A stretch of 64,000 nt of DNA, from positions 100,872 through 164,871 of the forward strand of contig NZ_MWMO01000009.1 in the NCBI RefSeq assembly GCF_002556635.1, written 5' to 3'. The first letter of the stretch is position 1. Each line of letters opens with the position of its first letter. A model generated the notes under the pieces. That model was not told the DNA's origin, ran no database searches, and worked only from the letters and a program-made list of their open reading frames with translations. Of the stretch, positions 1 to 6,767 are shown one piece after another. The DNA comes from Novosphingobium sp. PC22D. GTDB taxonomy: Bacteria; Pseudomonadota; Alphaproteobacteria; Sphingomonadales; Sphingomonadaceae. The position numbers and the translations under genes were made by a program.

Positions 1-264
1 GTGTTCGCCAGCACAGGCGAACTGGCCGCCAGCGGATACGCGGCGCAGACATCCGAGGTGTTCATCTACGATCGCATCGTCACGGATGCCGGGCATCGCC
101 GGCGAGGGCTCGGCCGCTTCGTGATGGCGACGCTTCGCTTGGCGCGCCGCGATATGGCGGTGCCCGAACTGCTTGTCGCGACCGAGGACGGAAGGGCGCT
201 CTATGCGGCATTGGGATGGCGGGTCCTGTCGCCCTATTCGACGGCGTCGATCGCCGCGCCGTAG
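1..264 (+). CDS. GNAT-family N-acetyltransferase, C-terminal part (5' truncated by window edge)
   Basis: The frame is open from the first base, so the true start lies outside the window and only about the last 87 residues are seen. They contain the acetyl-CoA binding signature of GNAT enzymes: the stretch DAGHRRRGLGRFVM fits the R/Q-x-x-G-x-G/A motif at the start of helix 3, and the segment ALYAALGWRV matches the usual C-terminal ALYxxxGF element. The family moves an acetyl group from acetyl-CoA to an amine, and the substrate cannot be told here. The gene ends 120 bases before rplO and reads the same way, so it is a plausible but unproven neighbour of the ribosomal operon. Confidence 0.75.
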   Translation: MFASTGELAASGYAAQTSEVFIYDRIVTDAGHRRRGLGRFVMATLRLARRDMAVPELLVATEDGRALYAALGWRVLSPYSTASIAAP

Positions 265-384
265 CTCGCGCGGCGGGCGTAGCCGATCAGTGCTCCGCCC
301 ATAAAGGGGGTGACATCGCCCCGCCCATCGCCTATGGGGCCGCCTTTCCATCCAGCGCGACAAAAGCGAAAGCGAGTGCAGACT

Positions 385-867
385 ATGAAACTGAATGACA
401 TCCGTGACAACGAAGGTGCCCGTCACCGCCGCATCCGCGTCGGACGCGGCATCGGCTCGGGCAAGGGCAAGACCGGCGGTCGCGGCCAGAAGGGCCAGAA
501 GAGCCGTTCGGGCGTTGCCATCAAGGGCTTCGAGGGCGGCCAGATGCCGCTCCACATGCGCCTGCCGAAGCGCGGTTTCACCAACGCCAAGTTCGCCAAG
601 GACTATGCCGAAGTGAACCTCGGGATGATCCAGAAGGCGATCGACGCGGGCAAGCTCGAAACTTCGGGCACGGTGGATCACGCCGCGCTCAAGGCTGCTG
701 GCCTGGCGCGGGGCGGCAAGGACGGCGTGCGTCTGCTCGGCAAGGGCGAACTGACCGCCAAGGTCGCGTTCAAGGTCGCCGGCGCCTCGAAGGGCGCGGT
801 TGCTGCGGTCGAGAAGGCCGGCGGCTCGGTCGAACTGCCCGCCGCCAAGGAAACGGCGGAAGCCTGA
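385..867 (+). CDS. rplO: 50S ribosomal protein uL15
   Basis: This encodes a 160-residue uL15, a late-assembling protein of the large ribosomal subunit. The N-terminus [22 protein letters not shown], followed by a Gly/Lys/Arg-rich tail ([18 protein letters not shown]) that threads into 23S rRNA, is diagnostic, as is [18 protein letters not shown]. An in-frame ATG at 310 lies upstream, but the start at 385 matches the conserved N-terminus. It sits in the usual place directly before secY in the spc-type operon. Confidence 0.97.
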   Translation: MKLNDIRDNEGARHRRIRVGRGIGSGKGKTGGRGQKGQKSRSGVAIKGFEGGQMPLHMRLPKRGFTNAKFAKDYAEVNLGMIQKAIDAGKLETSGTVDHAALKAAGLARGGKDGVRLLGKGELTAKVAFKVAGASKGAVAAVEKAGGSVELPAAKETAEA

Positions 868-902
868 ACGGCGGCCGTCCGATCCTGAGTTGTGAATACC
901 GG

Positions 903-939
903 GAGGGCGGGCGCATGGCGCTTCGCCCTCTCGTTGTTT
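903..939 (+). terminator. Possible weak terminator or processing hairpin between rplO and secY
   Basis: GAGGGCG at 903-909 pairs perfectly with CGCCCTC at 924-930 around a 14-base loop, followed by the modestly T-rich TCGTTGTTT. The U-tract is poor, so partial attenuation or mRNA processing between rplO and secY is as likely as termination. Confidence 0.35.
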
Positions 940-1063
940 CCGGTTCCCGGCTTTCGGCCTTCGACTAAATCACTATATCAATGACCCTGTTCACGGGTTC
1001 GACAAGCCCCGCCGCAACCGGTAATGGCTTGGCGAATCGCTCAATCGAGGCTCCATCTCCGCA

Positions 1064-2431
1064 ATGGCTTCACGCGCCGACAACATCGCCAGCAGTCTAA
1101 GCCTGGCCAACTTCTCGAAGGCGACCGAGCTCAAGAAGCGCATCTGGTTCACCATCGGGGCGCTGATCGTGTTCCGTTTCCTGAGCTTCGTGCCGCTGCC
1201 CGGCGTCAATCCGCTGGTGCTGCAATCGCTCTACAGCCAGACGCAGGGCGGCATTCTCGACCTGTTCAACACCTTCTCGGGCGGCAGCCTCTCGCGCATG
1301 AGCCTGATCGCGCTCGGCGTGATGCCCTACATCACCGCCTCGATCGTGGTGCAGCTCGCCGCCTCGCTCCATCCGGCGCTGATGGCGCTCAAGAAGGAAG
1401 GCGAGGCGGGGCGCAAGAAGCTCAACCAGTATACCCGCTACGGCACGGTGTTCCTCTGCGCGATCCAGGGCTATTTCGTCGCGACGGGGCTTGAAGCCTA
1501 CGCCGCGCAGAGCGGCCTGCAGGCTGTCGTCGACCCCGGCTACATGTTCCGCATCGGCGCGGTGATCAGTCTCGTGGGCGGCACGATGTTCCTGCTGTGG
1601 CTGGGCGAGCAGATCACCTCGCGCGGTATCGGCAACGGCGTCTCGCTGATCATCATGGCGGGCATCGTCGCCCAGATGCCGACCTTCGTCACCCAGCTCA
1701 TGGCGCAATACAGCGCCGGCGACACCGGTAGCCTGCTGATCATCTCGCTGATCGTGCTGATCGTGGTGCTGATCCTGTTCATCTGCTTCATGGAACGCGC
1801 GCAGCGGCGCCTGCTGATCCAGTATCCCAAGCGCGCCACGCAGCGTGGCATGATGCAGGCGGATCGCAGCCACTTGCCGCTCAAGATCAACACCGCAGGC
1901 GTGATCCCGCCGATCTTCGCCAGCTCGCTGCTGTTGCTGCCGCTCACGATCACCCAGTTCGCGGGTAACGCGCTGTCGACCGACTCGGCGATGGGCAGCT
2001 TCGTGGTCACGCTCAACCAGTACCTGGGCCACGGCAAGCCGCTCTACATGGCGCTCTATGCCGCGGGCATCATCTTCTTCTGCTTCTTCTACACCGCCGT
2101 GGTGTTCAATCCGGAAGAGACCGCGGACAATCTGAAGAAGAACGGCGGCTTCATTCCGGGCATCCGGCCGGGCAAGAACACCGCGACCTATCTCGACTAC
2201 GTTCTGACCCGCATCACCGTCGTCGGCGCGATCTATCTGACGGTGGTCTGCGTGGTGCCCGAATACTTCATCTCGCAGACCGGCCTGCCGCTGCTTTTCC
2301 TCGGCGGTACCAGCCTGCTGATCGTGGTGAACGTCACCGTCGATACCATCACGCAGATCCAGTCGCACCTGCTGGCCCACCAGTACGGCGACCTGATCAA
2401 GAAAGCGAAGCTCAAAGGCAGGCTGCGGTAA
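1064..2431 (+). CDS. secY: Protein translocase subunit SecY
   Basis: This 455-residue polytopic inner-membrane protein forms the central pore of the SecYEG translocon, with about ten membrane spans. Recognisable parts are the first span after KRIWFTIGALIVFRFLSFVPLPGVN, the plug and TM2 region (FNTFSGGSLSRMSLIALGVMPYITASIVVQL), the cytosolic loop ERAQRRLLIQYPKRA, and NPEETADNLKKNGGFIPGIRPG before the late spans. Length matches the family. The start at 1064 gives the usual soluble N-terminal helix, although the ribosome-binding site before it is weak. It follows rplO after 196 bases and precedes adk by 32, the normal alphaproteobacterial order. Confidence 0.97.
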   Translation: MASRADNIASSLSLANFSKATELKKRIWFTIGALIVFRFLSFVPLPGVNPLVLQSLYSQTQGGILDLFNTFSGGSLSRMSLIALGVMPYITASIVVQLAASLHPALMALKKEGEAGRKKLNQYTRYGTVFLCAIQGYFVATGLEAYAAQSGLQAVVDPGYMFRIGAVISLVGGTMFLLWLGEQITSRGIGNGVSLIIMAGIVAQMPTFVTQLMAQYSAGDTGSLLIISLIVLIVVLILFICFMERAQRRLLIQYPKRATQRGMMQADRSHLPLKINTAGVIPPIFASSLLLLPLTITQFAGNALSTDSAMGSFVVTLNQYLGHGKPLYMALYAAGIIFFCFFYTAVVFNPEETADNLKKNGGFIPGIRPGKNTATYLDYVLTRITVVGAIYLTVVCVVPEYFISQTGLPLLFLGGTSLLIVVNVTVDTITQIQSHLLAHQYGDLIKKAKLKGRLR

Positions 2432-2463
2432 ACGACAAGCCGAGTTATGGGGGACAAGCTAAA

Positions 2464-3108
2464 GTGAACATCATTCTGCTGGGACCGCCGGGAGCCGGCA
2501 AGGGCACCCAGGCACAGCGTCTCGTCGAGCGGCACGGCATGCGCCAGCTTTCGACCGGCGACATGCTCCGCGCGGCCGTGAAGGCCGGAACCCCGATCGG
2601 TCTCCAGGCGAAGGCGGTGATGGAGCGCGGCGAACTCGTCTCGGACGAGATCGTCTCGGGCATCATCGGCGAGGAACTCGACGCGATGGGGCCGGACGCG
2701 GGCGCGATCTTCGACGGCTATCCGCGCACCGAGGCCCAGGCGATGTCGCTCGAAAAGCTGCTGGCCGATCGCGGCCGCACGCTCGACCACGTGATCGAGC
2801 TCGAGGTCGACGAGGACGCGCTGGTCGAACGCATCACCGGCCGCTTCACCTGCGCGACCTGCGGGAAGGGCTATCACGACAAGTTCGAGCAGCCCAAGCT
2901 GCCCGGCACCTGCGACAAGTGCGGCGGCACAGAGTTCAAGCGCCGGCCCGACGACAACGCCGAGACGGTGCGGACCCGCATGGCGGAATATCGCGCCAAG
3001 ACCGCGCCGATCCTCCCTTACTACGAGGCGAAGGGAATCGTGACGCGGATCAACGGCATGGCCGAGATGGACGAGGTGACCGCCGAGATCGAAAAGGTCA
3101 TCGGCTGA
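2464..3108 (+). CDS. adk: Adenylate kinase (zinc-type LID)
   Basis: This 214-residue cytosolic enzyme interconverts ATP + AMP and 2 ADP. The P-loop GPPGAGKGTQ is at residues 7-16, followed by the AMP-binding LSTGDMLRAAV and DGYPRT. The LID domain carries CATCGKGYH and CDKCGG, a four-cysteine pair of CxxC knuckles that marks the structural-zinc version of the enzyme. It starts with GTG at 2464, 32 bases after secY, which is its classical position. The following exported gene begins 46 bases downstream in the same direction. Confidence 0.96.
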   Translation: MNIILLGPPGAGKGTQAQRLVERHGMRQLSTGDMLRAAVKAGTPIGLQAKAVMERGELVSDEIVSGIIGEELDAMGPDAGAIFDGYPRTEAQAMSLEKLLADRGRTLDHVIELEVDEDALVERITGRFTCATCGKGYHDKFEQPKLPGTCDKCGGTEFKRRPDDNAETVRTRMAEYRAKTAPILPYYEAKGIVTRINGMAEMDEVTAEIEKVIG

Positions 3109-3154
3109 GCGCGAAGATACAGGCGCACGGCGGCGCGAGAGGGGGAGTGTCACG

Positions 3155-3865
3155 ATGAAGTGGGCAAGTCTCGGATTTCTCGCGCTGTCGATGGCGTCGC
3201 CGGCTCTCGCCAGCGTTCATCAGGTTTCCGATCGCGGGTTCGTCATCCGCAATGTGGCCGAAGTTCCGGTCTCGCCGGACGAGGCGTGGGACCTGCTGGT
3301 GCGGCCCTCGCAGTGGTGGGATTCGGCGCATACCTTCTCCGCCGATGCCGCCAACCTCACGCTCGACGAGCGTGCGGGCGGTTGCTGGTGCGAAGTGCTG
3401 CGCAACCCGGATTCGCCCAACGCCGCGCCGCGCGGCAGCGTCGAGCACATGCGGGTCATCTATATTGAGCGCGGGCGCGCCCTGCGCCTGAGCGGCGGGC
3501 TCGGTCCGCTCCAGGCCGACGCGGTGGTCGCCACGCTGACCATCCAGTTCAAGCCCGGCGAGGCAGGCACGCAGGTCCTGATGGAATACGTCGTCGGCGG
3601 TTACATGCGCAGGGAGCCGGGCGTCGTCGCGCCTGCGGTCGATGCCGTTCTGGCCGCACAGCTCTCGCGCTTCGCGGACAAGCTGGGCGGCAGGGTGATT
3701 CCGATACCCGCCAAGGAGGCCGTCGGGGCGTCCGAACCGGACGCGGAGGCGGAGACGCTGGACATGCCTGAGGAGGAATTGCCCTCCGGGGACGCGGCGC
3801 CCAAGATCATGCCGATCGATCCCGACGAGAAGGCCTTCGTCCCCGAACCGATCCAGGGGCGCTGA
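3155..3865 (+). CDS. Exported SRPBCC (START/polyketide-cyclase-like) family protein
   Basis: This 236-residue protein has an N-terminal signal peptide ending near ASPALAS. An SRPBCC-like domain follows (about residues 28-185): EVPVSPDEAWDLLVRPSQWWDSAHTFS is the typical opening of the hydrophobic-pocket fold, and the strand LRLSGGLGPLQADAVVATLTIQF closes it. The acidic, proline-rich C-terminal tail (about 190-236) looks disordered. The ligand is unknown. A good ribosome-binding site (GGGGGAG) precedes ATG 3155. It lies inside the ribosomal superoperon between adk and rpsM, so it may ride on that expression. A clear terminator follows it. Confidence 0.8.
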   Translation: MKWASLGFLALSMASPALASVHQVSDRGFVIRNVAEVPVSPDEAWDLLVRPSQWWDSAHTFSADAANLTLDERAGGCWCEVLRNPDSPNAAPRGSVEHMRVIYIERGRALRLSGGLGPLQADAVVATLTIQFKPGEAGTQVLMEYVVGGYMRREPGVVAPAVDAVLAAQLSRFADKLGGRVIPIPAKEAVGASEPDAEAETLDMPEEELPSGDAAPKIMPIDPDEKAFVPEPIQGR

Positions 3866-3883
3866 TCTCTTTCGTTAGGGATT

Positions 3884-3912
3884 TTGACTGTTAACGCGAA
3901 TCGCGTTAGATT
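3884..3912 (+). promoter_or_regulatory. Sigma-70-like promoter with a palindrome filling its spacer
   Basis: TTGACT at 3884-3889 and TAGATT at 3907-3912 are separated by 17 bases. The spacer and the start of the -10 are occupied by TAACGCGA-A-TCGCGTTA (3892-3908), a perfect 8-bp inverted repeat around one base, placed where a repressor would block polymerase. Transcripts from here would meet the hairpin terminator at 3929-3967 within about 50 bases. Confidence 0.5.
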
Positions 3913-3928
3913 GCCCTGCAGCGGGGAA

Positions 3929-3967
3929 GAGGCATCCGAACACAGTTCGGATTTGCCTCCGTTTTTT
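3929..3967 (+). terminator. Intrinsic terminator before rpsM
   Basis: GAGGCA and TCCGAA pair with TTCGGA and TGCCTC (3945-3959), with a two-base bulge, and the hairpin is followed by GTTTTTTG. It is a convincing Rho-independent terminator. It separates the secY-adk-SRPBCC transcript from rpsM-rpsK-rpoA-rplQ and could also attenuate the promoter just upstream. Confidence 0.8.
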
Positions 3968-3979
3968 GCTGCGCAACCG

Positions 3980-4006
3980 TTGACACTCCTATGGAATCGG
4001 TATAGG
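3980..4006 (+). promoter_or_regulatory. Promoter for rpsM-rpsK-rpoA-rplQ
   Basis: TTGACA at 3980-3985 is a consensus -35. TATAGG at 4001-4006 follows after a 15-base spacer, slightly short of the usual 16-18. It lies just after the terminator and about 145 bases before rpsM, leaving a leader that ends in AGGGCC-loop-GGCCCT next to the ribosome-binding site. Confidence 0.55.
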
Positions 4007-4152
4007 CGCCCCCTTCACTCAACAGTTACGGCTCGGTCCGGCAGGCATTGGCATGTCCCGGACTTTTCCCGTTTGGGGCGTCGAGACTGCGATCCGGGTG
4101 TTGCGCTATGAGATAGGGCCCGTGCGGTGGCCCTGTGGAGCAGGAGATTTAA

Positions 4153-4521
4153 GTGGCTCGTATTGCCGGGGTGAACATCCCCACCAACAAGCGCGTGATC
4201 ATCGCGCTCACCTACATTCATGGTATCGGCCGCAAAAAGGCGGTCGAGATCGCCGACAAGCTGGGGATCGACCATGCCCGCCGCGTCCAGGATCTCTCGG
4301 ACGCTGAAGTGCTGCAGATCCGCGAGACGATCGACGCCGATCACCTTGTCGAGGGCGACCTTCGCCGCGAGACCGCGATGAACATCAAGCGTCTCATGGA
4401 CCTCGCCTGCTATCGTGGTCTTCGCCACCGCAAGGGCCTTCCGGTCCGCGGTCAGCGCACGCACACCAACGCGCGCACCCGCAAGGGCAAGGCGAAGCCG
4501 ATCGCCGGCAAGAAGAAGTAA
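4153..4521 (+). CDS. rpsM: 30S ribosomal protein uS13
   Basis: This 122-residue protein of the small-subunit head contacts the P-site tRNA and the large subunit. The N-terminus [30 protein letters not shown] and the basic C-terminus [26 protein letters not shown] are diagnostic. It starts with GTG at 4153 after the ribosome-binding site AGGAG. It opens the alpha-operon segment rpsM-rpsK-rpoA-rplQ. The S4 gene is not in this cluster, so the enterobacterial S4 feedback arrangement does not apply as such. Confidence 0.97.
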   Translation: MARIAGVNIPTNKRVIIALTYIHGIGRKKAVEIADKLGIDHARRVQDLSDAEVLQIRETIDADHLVEGDLRRETAMNIKRLMDLACYRGLRHRKGLPVRGQRTHTNARTRKGKAKPIAGKKK

Positions 4522-4584
4522 GCCGCTGGCCCCGCACGAGGGGCCTTCGGTGTTTCCCAGCTTTTTTCGACAGGACAGACGATC

Positions 4585-4974
4585 ATGGCACGCGAACCCC
4601 AGCGCATTAAGCGCCGCGAGCGCAAAAACATCACCAGCGGCATCGCGCATGTGAATGCCAGCTTCAACAACACCATGGTGACCATCACCGATGCCCAGGG
4701 CAACGCGATCTCGTGGTCGTCCGCCGGCATGATGGGCTTCAAGGGCAGCCGCAAGTCGACGCCTTACGCGGCGCAGGTCGCCGCCGACGACGCGGGCAAG
4801 AAGGCTGCCGAACATGGTGTCCGTACTCTCGAAGTCGAGGTCAAGGGACCGGGTTCGGGCCGCGAAAGCGCGCTTCGCGCCCTCCAGGCGGTCGGTTTCA
4901 CCATCACCTCGATCCGCGACGTTACGCCGATCCCGCACAACGGCGTGCGTCCGTCCAAGCGCCGCCGCGTCTGA
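4585..4974 (+). CDS. rpsK: 30S ribosomal protein uS11
   Basis: This 129-residue uS11 lines the mRNA path on the platform of the small subunit. Key segments are [47 protein letters not shown] and the C-terminal [16 protein letters not shown], all highly conserved. It begins 63 bases after rpsM and is followed, after a hairpin-containing gap of 109 bases, by rpoA. Confidence 0.97.
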   Translation: MAREPQRIKRRERKNITSGIAHVNASFNNTMVTITDAQGNAISWSSAGMMGFKGSRKSTPYAAQVAADDAGKKAAEHGVRTLEVEVKGPGSGRESALRALQAVGFTITSIRDVTPIPHNGVRPSKRRRV

Positions 4975-5026
4975 TCGAGACCAAGCGGGCTGCGAACCGG
5001 TCGCAGCTCGATGCAAGGATCGGCCG

Positions 5027-5053
5027 CGGCCCCGTCTCGGGTCCGCGGCTGCT
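5027..5053 (+). other. Strong hairpin between rpsK and rpoA
   Basis: GCCGCGG pairs perfectly with CCGCGGC across an inner CCC/GGG, giving a stem of about ten base pairs in the rpsK-rpoA spacer. No U-tract follows, so it is not an ordinary terminator. mRNA processing or translational control of rpoA is possible but unproven. Confidence 0.45.
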
Positions 5054-5083
5054 GCCGTCAAATGACCATCCCAGGGGAAGTCC

Positions 5084-6142
5084 ATGACCGTCAACACGAA
5101 AAACTGGCAGGAACTCAAGAAGCCGAACAGCCTTGAGATCAAGCCCGGAGCCGACCCCAAGCTCCGCGCGACGTTCGTCGCGGAACCCCTTGAGCGCGGC
5201 TTCGGCCTGACGCTCGGCAACGCCCTGCGCCGCGTGCTTCTTTCCTCGCTCCAGGGCGCCGCGATCACGTCGATCAAGATCGACAACGTGCTTCACGAGT
5301 TCTCCTCGCTCGCCGGCGTGCGTGAAGACGTGACGGACATCGTCCTCAACGTCAAGCAGATCGCGCTGAAGATGCAGGGCGAAGGGCCGAAGCGCCTTCA
5401 GCTGTCGGCGATCGGTCCGGCCGAGGTCAAGGCGGGCGACATCGCCGTCTCGGGCGACATCGAAGTGATGAACAAGAACCTCGTGATCTGCCACCTCGAT
5501 GAAGGCGCGACGTTCAACATGGAACTCACCGCCGATGTCGGCAAAGGTTACATCCCCGCGGTCCAGAACCGTCCGGTCGATGCCCCGATCGGCCTGATCC
5601 CCGTCGATTCGCTCTACTCGCCGGTTCGCCAGGTGAGCTACAAGGTCGAGAACGCGCGTATCGGCCAGGAACTCGACTACGACAAGCTCAGCCTCACGGT
5701 CGAGACCGACGGCACGGTGGCGCCCGAGGACGCGGTGGCCTATGCCGCGCGCATCCTGCAAGACCAGCTCGCGTTGTTCGTCCACTTCGAGGACGTCGCC
5801 CCGGTCGGCCAGTCGCCGATGATCGGCATGGCCGCCGCCGCGCCGGAGGAAAGCGACACCAACCAGCTCAACCGTTACCTTCTCAAGAAGGTCGACGAGC
5901 TCGAGCTGTCGGTGCGCTCGGCCAATTGCCTCAAGAACGACAACATCATCTACATCGGCGATCTGGTCCAGAAGACCGAGGCCGAGATGCTGCGCACGCC
6001 GAACTTCGGCCGCAAGTCGCTCAACGAGATCAAGGAAGTGCTTTCGAGCATGGGCCTGCGTCTCGGCATGGACATCCCCGGATGGCCGCCTGAGAACATC
6101 GAGGAAATGGCCAAGAAGCTCGAGCAGGAACTGCTCGGCTAA
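5084..6142 (+). CDS. rpoA: DNA-directed RNA polymerase subunit alpha
   Basis: This 352-residue alpha subunit nucleates RNA polymerase assembly. The N-terminal dimerisation domain (about 1-240) includes [27 protein letters not shown]. The C-terminal DNA- and activator-binding domain (about 260-340) includes [23 protein letters not shown], with the arginine that contacts UP elements. A flexible linker joins them. Length is typical for alphaproteobacteria. It lies between rpsK and rplQ as in nearly all bacteria. Confidence 0.98.
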   Translation: MTVNTKNWQELKKPNSLEIKPGADPKLRATFVAEPLERGFGLTLGNALRRVLLSSLQGAAITSIKIDNVLHEFSSLAGVREDVTDIVLNVKQIALKMQGEGPKRLQLSAIGPAEVKAGDIAVSGDIEVMNKNLVICHLDEGATFNMELTADVGKGYIPAVQNRPVDAPIGLIPVDSLYSPVRQVSYKVENARIGQELDYDKLSLTVETDGTVAPEDAVAYAARILQDQLALFVHFEDVAPVGQSPMIGMAAAAPEESDTNQLNRYLLKKVDELELSVRSANCLKNDNIIYIGDLVQKTEAEMLRTPNFGRKSLNEIKEVLSSMGLRLGMDIPGWPPENIEEMAKKLEQELLG

Positions 6143-6199
6143 TCAGGCCTCGAGGGTGCTGGCGGCGACCCGAACTGCCGCCGGGAACGGGCTACCAGA

Positions 6200-6232
6200 G
6201 GGCCCCATCAAGATGTCATTTTGATGGGACCC
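6200..6232 (+). other. Hairpin between rpoA and rplQ
   Basis: GGG-C-CCCATCAA at 6200-6211 pairs with TTGATGGG-A-CCC at 6221-6232, an 8-bp perfect stem extended by three more pairs. It lies 35 bases before the rplQ start in a 125-base spacer. There is no U-tract. A processing site or an RNA-level control element for L17 are the two readings. Confidence 0.45.
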
Positions 6233-6267
6233 GCTATACGGGCCCCTTACGAACGAAGGACTAGAGA

Positions 6268-6690
6268 ATGCGTCACAAGATTTCCGGCCGCAAGCTGCAG
6301 CGCAAGTCCGGCCACCGCGCCGCCCTGCTGCGCAACATGGCCGCCGCGCTGATCAAGCACGAGCAGATCAAGACCACGACCCCCAAGGCGAAGGAACTGC
6401 GTCCTTACGTCGAGAAGCTGATCACGCTGGCGAAGCGCGGCGGCCTTTCGAACCGTCGTCTGGCGCACAGCCGCCTCTTGGACGAGGCGCAGGAAAAGAA
6501 GCTCTTCGAGGTTCTCGCCGAGCGCTATGCCGGTCGCAACGGCGGCTACACCCGCATCATCAAAGCTGGCATTCGCGCTTCGGACGCGGCGCCGATCGCG
6601 ATCATCGAACTGGTCGAGCGTGACACCGACGCCAAGGGCCAGGACTCGGGTCCGGTCATGCAGGACGATGAAGAATACGCCGAGGCGTAA
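6268..6690 (+). CDS. rplQ: 50S ribosomal protein bL17
   Basis: This 140-residue bL17 starts [37 protein letters not shown], the family signature, and has the conserved [15 protein letters not shown]. The acidic C-terminal tail after about residue 118 is common in alphaproteobacteria. It is the last gene of the ribosomal block, and a strong intrinsic terminator begins 30 bases after its stop codon. Confidence 0.97.
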   Translation: MRHKISGRKLQRKSGHRAALLRNMAAALIKHEQIKTTTPKAKELRPYVEKLITLAKRGGLSNRRLAHSRLLDEAQEKKLFEVLAERYAGRNGGYTRIIKAGIRASDAAPIAIIELVERDTDAKGQDSGPVMQDDEEYAEA

Positions 6691-6720
6691 TTTCCGTTTC
6701 ACCGCGAAACGCGTAAGAGG

Positions 6721-6754
6721 GCGGTCGCGACTAGGAGAGTCGCGGCCGCTTTTT
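6721..6754 (+). terminator. Intrinsic terminator after rplQ
   Basis: GCGGTCGCGACT (6721-6732) and AGTCGCGGCCGC (6738-6749) form a 12-position stem with one mismatch and a five-base loop, followed by TTTTT. It ends the ribosomal superoperon. It stops only a few bases before the ribosome-binding site of the next gene. Confidence 0.9.
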
Positions 6755-6767
6755 CGTGGAGGAGAGG

